Positions 1 to 8,871 of a DNA stretch of 64,000 nt are shown piece after piece. The position numbers were made by a program, and so were the translations under genes. Source of the DNA: DAOMNN01 sp050486545 (GTDB taxonomy: Bacteria; Pseudomonadota; Gammaproteobacteria; Burkholderiales; Rhodocyclaceae); NCBI GenBank assembly GCA_050486545.1, contig JBJHDM010000009.1, forward strand, positions 1 to 64,000, in the 5' to 3' direction. How positions within the stretch are numbered: position 1 is the stretch's first letter; each line of letters begins with the position of its first letter. The notes under the pieces are model-generated. The model did not search any database, was not told where the DNA came from, and was given only the letters and a program-made list of their open reading frames with translations.

Positions 1-672
1 TTTCCGCTTGCGAAGTCCGTCGGTCTTCTCCTGTCCCGCGCCGAGGCCGAACTGGCTGGACTGATGGACGACATGGGTCGTTCCGGATCGACCGAAGACG
101 AACGGAGACTGCTCGACCGCCTGACCCACCTCGCCGCCGAAATCGAACAGTCGGTTGCACGGAGTACCTTCCGCTTCGGTGCCACCGCCGCCTACCATCG
201 TCTGGTCGAGCAACGCATCGAAGATCTTCGCGAAGTCCGCATTGCCGGCTTCCCGACGATCCGGGAGTTCATGGGGCGGCGCCTGACACCGGCCGTGCGC
301 ACCTGCGAGAGCGTCGCACGCCGGCAGGATGACCTGTCGGGGCGGATCGCCCGCAACTCGCAATTGCTTCGCACGCGGGTGGACATCGAACTCGAACGCC
401 AGAACCAGGAACTGCTCGCGCAGATGAACCGCCGCGCACGCCTGCAATTGCGCCTGCAGGAAACCGTCGAGGGGCTGTCGATCGTTGCGATCACGTATTA
501 CGGTTCGCAGCTGGTCCACTATCTTGCCAAGGGCGCGAAGGACTGGATCGTGCCGATCTCACCCGAAACGCTCACCGCAGCGTCGATTCCGCTCATTGCG
601 GGAACGGTATACCTCGGCCTGCGCCGGATGCGCCGTGCGGTCGAACGTGAAACGACGGGGATCGAACCCTGA
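1..672 (+). CDS. DUF3422 family membrane-anchored protein (C-terminal part)
   Basis: The reading frame is open from base 1 and ends with TGA at 670-672, so the window holds only the C-terminal ~223 residues of a protein usually over 400 residues long. The part seen is a long charged helical region with heptad-like Leu/Arg spacing, ending in a run around RIARNSQLLRTRVDIELE and a segment around LRLQETVEGLSIVAITYYG. That is the conserved end of the DUF3422 family. Two hydrophobic stretches near the C-terminus could anchor it in the inner membrane. The function of the family is unknown. An internal ATG at 64 is not taken as the start because coding clearly continues upstream of it. Confidence 0.75.
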   Translation, partial: FPLAKSVGLLLSRAEAELAGLMDDMGRSGSTEDERRLLDRLTHLAAEIEQSVARSTFRFGATAAYHRLVEQRIEDLREVRIAGFPTIREFMGRRLTPAVRTCESVARRQDDLSGRIARNSQLLRTRVDIELERQNQELLAQMNRRARLQLRLQETVEGLSIVAITYYGSQLVHYLAKGAKDWIVPISPETLTAASIPLIAGTVYLGLRRMRRAVERETTGIEP

Positions 673-725
673 ATCGACCCCGATTTGGGATAATGTCGCC
701 TCAACCTTTGTGGAGAGCCCCTGCC

Positions 726-1649
726 GTGGCAACACCCCTGTTCGAATCGAGCCTTTCCAGTGTGCCCCTGCTCGGCCGCGGGAAAGTGCGCGACATCTAT
801 GCCGTGTCCGACGACCAGTTGCTGATCGTCACCAGCGACCGGCTCTCGGCCTTCGACGTCATCCTTCCGGACCCGATTCCCGACAAGGGACGCGTGCTCA
901 CGGCCCTGGCCGGGTTCTGGTTCGACCGTCTTGCGCACATCATCCCGAACCAGCTCACCGGCATCGATCCGGAAAGTGTCGTGGCGCCGAACGAACGGGA
1001 CCAGGTCCGCGGGCGCTCCATGGTCGTCAAGCGTCTGCAGCCGCTGCCGATCGAGGCCGTCGTGCGCGGCTACGTGATCGGCTCGGGGTGGAAGGACTAC
1101 CAGGCCACCGGGGCGATCTGCGGCATCGAGCTGCCGCCGGGCCTGCAACAGGCCGCGAAGCTTCCCGCGCCGATCTTCACGCCTGCCAGCAAGGCCGAAG
1201 TCGGCGAACATGACGAGAACATCTCCTTCGAACAGGCCCGCGAACACTGTGCCGCAGCCCTAGCCGCCTCCGGGATCGACGGCGCAAGGATGGCCGAGCA
1301 GGCCCGGGAGGCCGCCCTGGCGCTGTATTCGGAAGCCGCCGGGTACGCATCCGGCCGGGGCATTCTCATCGCCGATACCAAGTTCGAGTTCGGCGTCGAC
1401 AAGGCCGGCACGCTGCACGTCATCGACGAAGTGCTGACCCCTGATTCGTCGCGCTTCTGGCCTGCCGACAGCTATCGCGAAGGCATCAGCCCGCCGAGCT
1501 TCGACAAGCAGTACGTGCGCGACTACCTGGAGACGCTCGACTGGGACAAGAAGGCACCCGGCCCGCACCTGCCGTCCGAAGTCATCGAACGCACGGCCGC
1601 CAAGTACCGGGAAGCCTACGAAAAGCTGACGGGAAGCCCGCTCGACTGA
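726..1649 (+). CDS. purC: Phosphoribosylaminoimidazole-succinocarboxamide synthase
   Basis: SAICAR synthetase catalyses the ATP-dependent condensation of CAIR with aspartate in purine biosynthesis (cytosol). The 307-residue product has the N-terminal GRGKVRDIYAV ATP-binding segment, SDRLSAFDV, and the C-terminal DEVLTPDSSRFWP signature of the longer bacterial/fungal PurC form. I chose GTG at 726 because it gives the family-typical N-terminus VATPLFESS and has a GGAG about nine bases upstream. The in-frame ATG at 693 overlaps a TATAAT-like hexamer (GATAAT, 689-694), which looks more like a promoter -10 box. Further purine genes (purH, purD) lie at 25.9-28.9 kb. Confidence 0.93.
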   Translation: MATPLFESSLSSVPLLGRGKVRDIYAVSDDQLLIVTSDRLSAFDVILPDPIPDKGRVLTALAGFWFDRLAHIIPNQLTGIDPESVVAPNERDQVRGRSMVVKRLQPLPIEAVVRGYVIGSGWKDYQATGAICGIELPPGLQQAAKLPAPIFTPASKAEVGEHDENISFEQAREHCAAALAASGIDGARMAEQAREAALALYSEAAGYASGRGILIADTKFEFGVDKAGTLHVIDEVLTPDSSRFWPADSYREGISPPSFDKQYVRDYLETLDWDKKAPGPHLPSEVIERTAAKYREAYEKLTGSPLD

Positions 1650-1707
1650 CGGAACGCCCGGGCAACAACAAGGCGCACGTCCGGACGATGCGCCAGCAGG
1701 AGACAGA

Positions 1708-2967
1708 ATGACCCAACCGGCAACCGGGCGCACGATCGCACTCGCGGTCGTGATCGCCGCCTATGCACTTTCGTTCTTCCACCGTTTCGCCCCGGCCGGC
1801 ATCGCGTCCGACCTCGCCGCGGCATTCCAGACCAGCGCGGCCTCGCTGGGCGTGCTGGCAGCGACCTATTTCTACATCTACACGATCATGCAGGTGCCGA
1901 CCGGCGTGCTGGTCGATACCCTCGGTCCGCGGCGCATCCTGGTCGGAGGCAGCCTGCTCGCGGCAGCCGGCAGCCTGTTGTTCGCGCTCGCACCGGACCT
2001 GAACACGGCGATGATCGGGCGGATCCTCACCGGGCTCGGCGTGTCGGTGGTGTTCATCGCCATGCTGAAACTCATCGCCGTCTGGTTCGACGAACGCCGC
2101 TTCGCGACGATGGTCGGCCTGGCGATGCTGATCGGCAACGCCGGCTCGATTCTCGCCGGCACGCCGCTCGCCGCGATGGCCGAGGCGACTTCCTGGCGTG
2201 CGGTGTTCGTCGGCGCGGCGGCCATCTCGCTGTTGATCGCCGCGGCGAGCTGGCTGCTCATCGCGGAGGACAGCGGCAAGGCCGCCGGCCGCCCGCATTT
2301 CGACCGAACCGCCGTACTCGGCGGCTTGTCGGGCGTGCTGCGCAATCGCGACACCTGGCCGGCGGTGATCGTGAACTTCGGTCTGACCGGCAGCTTCTTC
2401 GCGTTCGGCGGATTGTGGGCGACCCCGTACCTCACGGTGATCCACGGGCTCGATCGGGTCACCGCCGCCAACCATCTGTCGCTGTACTTCGCCGGTTTTG
2501 CAATCGGGTGTCTCGCGGTCGGAACCCTGTCGGACCGGATCGGCCGACGCAAGCCGGTCCTGTTCGGAACCGGGGTCGTCGTCTGTCTGTTCTGGCTGCT
2601 GTGGCTGTCCGCGGTCACACTGCCGACCGCCGCCACCTACGCCTTGTTCGCGCTGATGGGGCTGGCTACGGCCGGCTTTTCGCTGACCTGGGCATGCGCC
2701 AAGGAGGTCAACCCTCCTCACCTGTCGGGGATGAGCACCAGCGTGACCAACATGGGCGGGTTCCTCGCCGGCGCACTGCTCCAGCCCGCGGTCGGCTACG
2801 TCATGGACCGCGGCTGGGACGGGACCGTGATCGATGGCATACGACAGTACGAACAGGGGACCTTCCTGCTCGGCATCAGCCTGCTCGCAGCCTGTGCCCT
2901 GCTCGGCACCATCGCGACCCTGTTCGTGCGCGAGACGGGCTGCCGCAATGTCTGGAAACCCGACTGA
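1708..2967 (+). CDS. Major facilitator superfamily transporter
   Basis: A 419-residue protein with about 12 hydrophobic segments, as expected of an MFS inner-membrane secondary transporter. MFS motif A-like loops are visible at the 2/3 loop (DTLGPRRI) and in the second half (DRIGRRKP). An AGGAGA ribosome-binding site lies 6-10 bases before the ATG. The substrate cannot be read from the sequence. The N-terminal half resembles the nitrate/organic-anion-porter-like branch (SFFHRFAPAGIASDL), but this is only an impression. It stands alone between purC and a DUF2189 gene, so context gives no substrate clue. Confidence 0.8.
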   Translation: MTQPATGRTIALAVVIAAYALSFFHRFAPAGIASDLAAAFQTSAASLGVLAATYFYIYTIMQVPTGVLVDTLGPRRILVGGSLLAAAGSLLFALAPDLNTAMIGRILTGLGVSVVFIAMLKLIAVWFDERRFATMVGLAMLIGNAGSILAGTPLAAMAEATSWRAVFVGAAAISLLIAAASWLLIAEDSGKAAGRPHFDRTAVLGGLSGVLRNRDTWPAVIVNFGLTGSFFAFGGLWATPYLTVIHGLDRVTAANHLSLYFAGFAIGCLAVGTLSDRIGRRKPVLFGTGVVVCLFWLLWLSAVTLPTAATYALFALMGLATAGFSLTWACAKEVNPPHLSGMSTSVTNMGGFLAGALLQPAVGYVMDRGWDGTVIDGIRQYEQGTFLLGISLLAACALLGTIATLFVRETGCRNVWKPD

Positions 2968-3071
2968 GGCGGCGAACTCCGACGTCGGCGCACGTTCAAA
3001 CCGGTTGCATGGCGGGGCGCCCCGATCGGCTGCGCCCGGCCGCACCCCTGCACGTTGCAATGGAGGTCACC

Positions 3072-3845
3072 ATGGATCACATCGCACATCCCCTCGACCG
3101 GCACTTCTCCCTGCCCCGCATCCGTGAAGTGGATGCCGCCCGCCCGCTGCACTGGCTGCGCCTGGGCTGGGACGACCTGCGCGAGAACGCCTTCTCGAGC
3201 ATCGCCTATGGCGTCTTCTTCTCGTTCCTCGGATTCCTGATCCTGGCGTACGCATCGACGCGCCCCTACCTCATCACCGCTTCGATCTCGGGCTTCTTCC
3301 TGGTCGGCCCACTGGCTGCCGCCGGGCTCTACGAGATTTCGCGCCGGGCCGGCTCGGGACAGGATGCCGGTCTGGCCGCCTCGCTGCGGGGGATCGGCAA
3401 CCGGCGCGAATCGCTGTTCTCGATCGGGATCTTCCTGGCCTTTACCCTGATCGCGTGGGAGCGGATTTCGGCGATCCTGTTCGCGCTTCTCGTTCCCGAA
3501 GGAGTGGCCGAACTCGACGGTTTCTTCCGTACCGTCTTCCTGTCGGGCGAGCACCTGGGCTTCGTCGCCAGCTACGTCCTGCTCGGCGGTTTGCTCGCTG
3601 CGCTGGTCTTCGCACTGACCGTCGTTGCGGTCCCGATGCTGATGGATCGCGAGACCGACCTGGTCACCGCGATGATGACGAGCCTGCGGGCCGTTCAGAT
3701 CAACCCGCAGGCAATGACCGTCTGGGCTGGCTCGATCGTCGTACTGGTCGCGATCGGTTTCGCAACGCTGATGATCGGACTCATCCTGTTGCTGCCGTTG
3801 CTCGGCCATGCGACCTGGCACGCCTATCGCGACCTCGTCGAATAG
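3072..3845 (+). CDS. DUF2189 domain integral membrane protein
   Basis: A 257-residue protein with a short soluble N-terminus (PRIREVDAARPLHWLRLGWDDL) followed by about six hydrophobic segments, which fits the DUF2189 family. The HWLRLGWDDL stretch and the GPLAAAGLYEISRR motif after the second membrane segment are typical. Function is unknown; in some genomes relatives sit beside cytochrome c oxidase genes, but not here. The start is the ATG at 3072, preceded by a strong GGAGG at 3062-3066. A longer open frame beginning at 2415 is a shadow over the MFS gene. A terminator hairpin follows at 3906. Confidence 0.78.
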   Translation: MDHIAHPLDRHFSLPRIREVDAARPLHWLRLGWDDLRENAFSSIAYGVFFSFLGFLILAYASTRPYLITASISGFFLVGPLAAAGLYEISRRAGSGQDAGLAASLRGIGNRRESLFSIGIFLAFTLIAWERISAILFALLVPEGVAELDGFFRTVFLSGEHLGFVASYVLLGGLLAALVFALTVVAVPMLMDRETDLVTAMMTSLRAVQINPQAMTVWAGSIVVLVAIGFATLMIGLILLLPLLGHATWHAYRDLVE

Positions 3846-3905
3846 CCCCGCCAATCACCTTCATAGCCCGTGTCGATCCGCGGCACAGGTAGAATCGATC
3901 CCGAA

Positions 3906-3935
3906 GTCCGCCGGCCCGTCCGGCGGACGATTTTT
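3906..3935 (+). terminator. Rho-independent terminator after the DUF2189 gene
   Basis: A perfect 9-bp stem GTCCGCCGG / CCGGCGGAC (3906-3914 and 3920-3928) with a 5-base loop is followed by GA and five T residues. It separates the DUF2189 gene from the oligopeptidase gene. A TAGAAT hexamer at 3890-3895 lies just upstream of the hairpin, so a short attenuated leader for the peptidase gene is an alternative reading. Confidence 0.7.
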
Positions 3936-3958
3936 CGTGTATTCCCGAAGAGACCCGA

Positions 3959-6016
3959 ATGAGCAATCCCCTTCTCGATTTTTCCGCCCTGCCGCGCTTC
4001 GACGCGATCCGCCCCGAACATGTCGAGCCGGCCATCCAAGCGCTGATCGACGAAAACCGCAGCCTGATCGAGCGACTCACGGCGGACAAGGCCGCACCGA
4101 CCTGGGATTCCTTCGTCGTTCCGCTGACCGATGCCGGAGAGCGACTGGGCCGGGCCTGGGGCGTGGTCGGCCACCTGCACAGCGTCCTGGACGTACCCGA
4201 ATGGCGCGAGGCCTACAACCACATGCTCCCGGAGATCTCGCGCTTCTATGCGGAAGTCGGTCAGAACCTTGCGCTCTTCGAGAAGTACAAGGCCCTGCAT
4301 GACGGACCGGAGTTCGCCGTCCTGAACCCGGTGCGCCGCCGCATCCTCGAGCACGAGCTGCGCGACTTCCGGCTCGCGGGTGCGGAGCTCGCCGACGAGT
4401 TGAAGCCGCGCTTCCGCGAGATCCAGGAGGAGTTGTCCGCGCTGGCGGCGAAATTCTCCGAGAATCTTCTCGACGCCACCAACACCCATGCCGAGTGGAT
4501 CGAGGACGAAGCCGCACTGGCGGGCATTCCCAACGACGTACGCGAAGCGGCCAGGGCGGCCGCGGAGAAGGCCGGCAAGCCGGGCTGGAAGCTCACCCTG
4601 CAGATGCCCTGCTACCTGCCGGTCATGCAGTACGCCGAAGATCGGGACCTGCGCGCCCGCATGTACCGCGCCTATGCAACACGCGCCTCGGAGTTCGACG
4701 GTGCGCGCTTCGACAACGGCCCGCTCATCGGCCGCATCCTCGCCTTGCGCGCCGAGGAGGCGAGGATGCTCGGTTACGCCAACTACGCCGAGGTGTCGCT
4801 GGTCGCGAAGATGGCCGAAAGCGTCGAGGAGGTGCTCGCGTTCCTGCGCGAACTCGCGGCCAAGGCCCGGCCGTTTGCCGAGGGCGACCTGCAGGCGTTG
4901 CGCGAGTTCGCCGCCGCCGAACTCGGCCTGGACACGCTCGAGCCCTGGGACGTCGGATTCGCCTCCGAGAAGCTGCGCCAGGCGCGCTATGCGTTCTCCG
5001 AACAGGAAGTCAAGCAATACTTCCCCGAGCCCAAGGTGCTCGAAGGCCTGTTCGGGTTGATCCGTGCGCTCTACGGCGTCGACATCGTGCCGGAGCAAGC
5101 CCCCGCCTGGGATCCGGGCGCGCGCTTCTTCCGCATCGACCGCAAGGGGGCGTGCATCGGCCACTTCTTCATCGATCTCCACGCCCGCGAGACCAAGCGG
5201 GGCGGCGCGTGGATGGACTCGGCACGCAGCCGCCAGCTCACCGCACGCGGCGTGCAGACACCGGTGGCCTATCTGGTCTGCAATTTCTCCGGCCCGACGG
5301 CGGGCAAGCCGGCCACCTTCACCCACGATGACGTCCAGACTCTCTTCCACGAGTGCGGTCACGGCCTGCACCACCTGCTCACCCAGGTCGACGAACTCGC
5401 GCTGGCCGGGATCCACGGAGTCGAGTGGGATGCGGTCGAGTTGCCGAGCCAGTTCATGGAGAACTTCTGCTGGGAGTGGGACGTGCTCTCGGGCATGACC
5501 GCCCACGTCGACACCGGCGAGCCACTGCCGCGCGCGCTGTTCGACAAGATGATCGCGGCGAAGAATTTCCAGAGCGGCATGCAGACGGTGCGCCAGCTCG
5601 AGTTCGCACTGTTCGACCTGCGGCTGCACAGCGAGATCGACGCATCCGGCGGACCGGTGCCGATCGACCAGGTGCTTGCACTGCTCGACGAGGTCCGTCG
5701 CGAGGTCGCCGTCATCCTTCCGCCCGAATGGCATCGCTTCCCGCAAAGCTTTTCGCATATCTTTGCAGGCGGATATGCAGCCGGGTACTATAGCTACAAG
5801 TGGGCCGAGGTCCTGTCGGCGGACGCCTTCGAAGCCTTCGAGGAGGCCGGCGCCGGCAAGGGTTCACTGCTCGACCCGGTTACGGGTGACCGCTTCTGGC
5901 GCGAGATTCTCGCCGTGGGCGGGAGCCGACCGGCCATCGAATCGTTCAAGGCGTTTCGCGGGCGCGAACCGAAGGTGGATGCCCTGCTGCGCCACAACGG
6001 AATGGTGACTGCATGA
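3959..6016 (+). CDS. prlC: Oligopeptidase A (M3 family zinc metallopeptidase)
   Basis: Cytosolic zinc endopeptidase of the M3A (thimet) family that degrades short peptides, including cleaved signal peptides. The 685-residue length matches the family. The zinc site is FHECGHGLHH, with H464-E465-x-x-H468, followed by the glutamate ligand region GVEWDAVELPSQFMENF. The N-terminal half is the long helical cap typical of PrlC, and the C-terminal YAAGYYSYKWAEVLSADAF segment is also conserved. The ATG at 3959 is the first in frame after the upstream terminator. The stop overlaps the ATG of the next gene in an ATGA, suggesting translational coupling. Confidence 0.95.
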   Translation: MSNPLLDFSALPRFDAIRPEHVEPAIQALIDENRSLIERLTADKAAPTWDSFVVPLTDAGERLGRAWGVVGHLHSVLDVPEWREAYNHMLPEISRFYAEVGQNLALFEKYKALHDGPEFAVLNPVRRRILEHELRDFRLAGAELADELKPRFREIQEELSALAAKFSENLLDATNTHAEWIEDEAALAGIPNDVREAARAAAEKAGKPGWKLTLQMPCYLPVMQYAEDRDLRARMYRAYATRASEFDGARFDNGPLIGRILALRAEEARMLGYANYAEVSLVAKMAESVEEVLAFLRELAAKARPFAEGDLQALREFAAAELGLDTLEPWDVGFASEKLRQARYAFSEQEVKQYFPEPKVLEGLFGLIRALYGVDIVPEQAPAWDPGARFFRIDRKGACIGHFFIDLHARETKRGGAWMDSARSRQLTARGVQTPVAYLVCNFSGPTAGKPATFTHDDVQTLFHECGHGLHHLLTQVDELALAGIHGVEWDAVELPSQFMENFCWEWDVLSGMTAHVDTGEPLPRALFDKMIAAKNFQSGMQTVRQLEFALFDLRLHSEIDASGGPVPIDQVLALLDEVRREVAVILPPEWHRFPQSFSHIFAGGYAAGYYSYKWAEVLSADAFEAFEEAGAGKGSLLDPVTGDRFWREILAVGGSRPAIESFKAFRGREPKVDALLRHNGMVTA

Positions 6017-6498
6017 AGCGTATCGCATGGCTGGTGGCGGCAGGAATGCTGGTCACAGCGAGCACGACCGCAATGGCCGAGACGATCTACCACTGGAAGG
6101 ACGAACACGGCCAGGCACACTATTCGGACAAGCCGCCCCCGCCGGAAGCGCGCGAAGTAGAGCAGCGGCGGGTCTTCGCCGCCCAGCCCGAGTCGACGGC
6201 CTCGTTCACGATCCGGCGCGTCGCCGCCGACTTTCCCGTCGCACTCTACACCGCGGACAACTGCGGCGAGGCCTGCGCACGGGCCCGGGCACTCCTGCAG
6301 CAACGCGGCATTCCCTTCGCCGAGATCGTGGTCGAGACGCAGGAAGACCTCGAGAACTTCCGCCAGATCTTCGGCCCGCCCGACGAGGTCCCTGCCGCGA
6401 CCGTCGGCCCGCGCCAACTGCGCGGCTTCGAGTCCGCCGCGTGGCACCGCCTGCTCGACAACGTCGGCTACCCGCGCGAGGCTCCGCCGCCGCAGTAG
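6013..6498 (+). CDS. Exported DUF4124 / glutaredoxin-like protein
   Basis: A 161-residue protein with a signal peptide (residues 1-22, ending ASTTAMA-ET), a DUF4124 module (IYHWKDEHGQAHYSDKPPP) and a C-terminal thioredoxin-fold/glutaredoxin-like domain. The redox-site equivalent is C84-G-E-A-C88, a CxxxC rather than the usual CxxC, preceded by the beta strand VALYTADN. It probably works in the periplasm, perhaps in thiol chemistry; no partner is evident. It overlaps prlC by four bases (ATGA). The gene converges on cbbO with only about 23 bp between the two stops. Confidence 0.75.
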   Translation: MKRIAWLVAAGMLVTASTTAMAETIYHWKDEHGQAHYSDKPPPPEAREVEQRRVFAAQPESTASFTIRRVAADFPVALYTADNCGEACARARALLQQRGIPFAEIVVETQEDLENFRQIFGPPDEVPAATVGPRQLRGFESAAWHRLLDNVGYPREAPPPQ

Positions 6499-6521
6499 GA
6501 ACGCTCAAGTCCGACAGGCTG

Positions 6522-8846
6522 CTAGCGCGTCAGGCTCGCGAACAGCTGCGGCAGGCGTTCGGGCAGGCGCTCGACATCGTCCATGACCGTGTAGCGGGTC
6601 GCCCCGAAGATGCGCGCAACGTAGGGATCGGCTTCGGGATCCAGCGTAAGGCAGTAGCTCTCCACCCCACGGGCATGCAGCTCCTCGACCGCCTTGCGGG
6701 CATCCTGTCGCAGGGTCTGCGGGTCGCGTTCGTCGATGTCGGCCGGTTCACCGTCGGTGACCACCAGCAGGAGTTTGTGGCGCGCGGACTGCTGTGCGAG
6801 GTGCGCCGCCGCATGGCGCATCGCCGCCCCCATGCGCGTCGACAACCCCCCCTTCATCCCCGCCAGGCGCGCCTTCGCGTCGCCGTCGAAGCGCTGCTCG
6901 AAATCCTTGAAGCGGACGTACTGCACGTCGTGGCGGCCGTCGCTGGAGAAGCCGTGCACAGCGAACGGATCGCCGATGCCGGCGATCGCGGTGGATACCA
7001 GCGCACAGGCTTCGCGCGTGAGGTCGAGCACGGTCTTGGTGCTGCCGCGCACCGCTTCATTGGTGGACTCGGACAGATCGAGAAGCACGAGCACCGCGAG
7101 GTCCCGGCTGCGGATGCGGTTTCGCATCGTGATCCGCAGGTCCGGCTGGAGGCCGGAGCGCAACGCGACCACCGCGTCCACCGCGGCGTTGAGGTCGAGT
7201 TCGTCACCGTCCTCGAGCTTGCGCTCGCGGATCACGCCCTGCGGGCGCAGGCGGTCGACGATCTGGCGGATGCGCGACGAGATCGGCTTGTGCGCCTGCA
7301 GGATGTGATCGATCGTCTCGGGGTCGCCCCGCTGCGCCCGGCGCTCGTAGACGGTGGTCCAGTCGGGGCGATGCAACTGAACGCGATAGTCCCACTCAGG
7401 GTAGTGATGCGGCGCCGAGATCGGCTCGCGCCCCTCGCGCTCGTTCCAGGTCGTGCCATCGTCATCGTACAGCACGCCGTCGAGCACCCAGACTTCCTGT
7501 GCGTCGTCGCCGGCGGTCTCGACGTCGAGTCCGTTCACGAACTCCATCAGCGACACGCGCCGGCGCACCTGGCGCTGGCTCGCCGGAATCCAGGCGGTGT
7601 CGGAGAAACCGTCGAAATCCATGCCCTGCCAGACCAGCCGGTTGTCGTCGCGATACGGAATGCGCAGGCTCTCGAGCACGCGCAGGCTGGGCATCAGGCC
7701 GCGCCTGTCGAAGAGGTGGAACAGTTCGAGTCCGAGGAACAGGCTGGGCATCGCATCCTCGCGATCAGCCTCGACGCGCGCGCGGAACTTGCCGATCAGC
7801 GCGTCGATCCCGTCATCACCGGTCAGCGCGGCACCATCGAGCAGCGCGAACGCGGTCCGTTCCAGGAGCGCCAGACAGGGATGCTCCGCTCCATTCCCGG
7901 AGTCCGGGCGATGCAGACCCTGCCACAGCCGCTTCAGCCCGGGAAACGCGTGGATTGCACAATGTTCGACCCGCGCATCCTCGACGACACCGACGAAGAA
8001 CTTCTGGGCCGGCGACAGGGCCTCGGGCGGCAGCGCCTTGCGCGTGTACATCACGTGCGCCGCCAGGTGCGCCGCCATCGCGCGGTAGACGTCCAGGCCG
8101 GCCACACCAGCCACGTCGTCGACTGCATCGGGCAGATGCAGCGCACCGCCCTCGGCGTAGGGGCGGAACCCTGCATCCTCGGCGGAGGCCGGGCGCAGGA
8201 AGAAGTCGCGCGCCCAGAATGCGCGCAGGTAGAGGTTGATCCGGCGCTGGCCATCGACGAACAAGGTGCCGCGCCGCTCGCGCTTGAGCACCGAACGGCT
8301 GTCCTCCGTCTCCAGGCCGAAGTACGCGGCCTGGCCGGGCAGGTCGCGCCGATAGGCTTCTGCACCGAAATCGACCCAGCGACCCAGCCCGGACAGCGTG
8401 AGCTTGGCAAGCAGTTCGTCCAGGCAGCCCAGCATCGGGCGCAGGCCACGCGGCGCCTTCGACGCCAGGCGGTGCAGCAGGGCGAGATAGCCGCGCAGGA
8501 GTTCCAGATCGCCCATGCGCCGCGCCGCCGTCGGCAAGGTGGCGAACACGAGTGCGATGACCGCGCCCGAGGTCAGCGAAGCGAGCTTCATCACCGCGGC
8601 GATGCAGTCGCGGATGGCGTCCTCGCCGCACTCGCGCGCGACGGCAGGCATGTTCTCTATGTACGACAGGAGCAGGTCCGGGCCGCGCCCGAGCCGTGCC
8701 AGGCCGCGTGCGCCGTCCAGCCAGTCCTTCAGGCCGGCGGGGGTGAGATTGCGCGCGGCTTCGGCGAAGCTCGCGTCGAGCGTGTCGGCAAGCGCCGGGG
8801 CGACGTCGAGCAGCTCGGCGCGGTATTCCTCCAGATCGACGCTCAC
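6522..8846 (-). CDS. cbbO: RuBisCO activase subunit CbbO
   Basis: CbbO is the adaptor of the CbbQ-CbbO RuBisCO activase; its C-terminal von Willebrand factor A domain docks on RuBisCO. The product is 774 residues from a GTG at 8846, matching known CbbO length. The C-terminal domain shows the MIDAS motif D590-L-S-E-S in the context LAVLVLLDLSES and a later TDGEPADID segment. The GTG gives the N-terminus VSVDLEEYRAELLD and lies 25 bp after the cbbQ stop; a longer frame starting at 8981 would overlap most of the end of cbbQ and was rejected. It is the last gene of cbbLSQO. Confidence 0.93.
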   Translation of the reverse strand: MSVDLEEYRAELLDVAPALADTLDASFAEAARNLTPAGLKDWLDGARGLARLGRGPDLLLSYIENMPAVARECGEDAIRDCIAAVMKLASLTSGAVIALVFATLPTAARRMGDLELLRGYLALLHRLASKAPRGLRPMLGCLDELLAKLTLSGLGRWVDFGAEAYRRDLPGQAAYFGLETEDSRSVLKRERRGTLFVDGQRRINLYLRAFWARDFFLRPASAEDAGFRPYAEGGALHLPDAVDDVAGVAGLDVYRAMAAHLAAHVMYTRKALPPEALSPAQKFFVGVVEDARVEHCAIHAFPGLKRLWQGLHRPDSGNGAEHPCLALLERTAFALLDGAALTGDDGIDALIGKFRARVEADREDAMPSLFLGLELFHLFDRRGLMPSLRVLESLRIPYRDDNRLVWQGMDFDGFSDTAWIPASQRQVRRRVSLMEFVNGLDVETAGDDAQEVWVLDGVLYDDDGTTWNEREGREPISAPHHYPEWDYRVQLHRPDWTTVYERRAQRGDPETIDHILQAHKPISSRIRQIVDRLRPQGVIRERKLEDGDELDLNAAVDAVVALRSGLQPDLRITMRNRIRSRDLAVLVLLDLSESTNEAVRGSTKTVLDLTREACALVSTAIAGIGDPFAVHGFSSDGRHDVQYVRFKDFEQRFDGDAKARLAGMKGGLSTRMGAAMRHAAAHLAQQSARHKLLLVVTDGEPADIDERDPQTLRQDARKAVEELHARGVESYCLTLDPEADPYVARIFGATRYTVMDDVERLPERLPQLFASLTR

Positions 8847-8871
8847 GGCTTCGCGTCCCGGGTCCGCCTGG

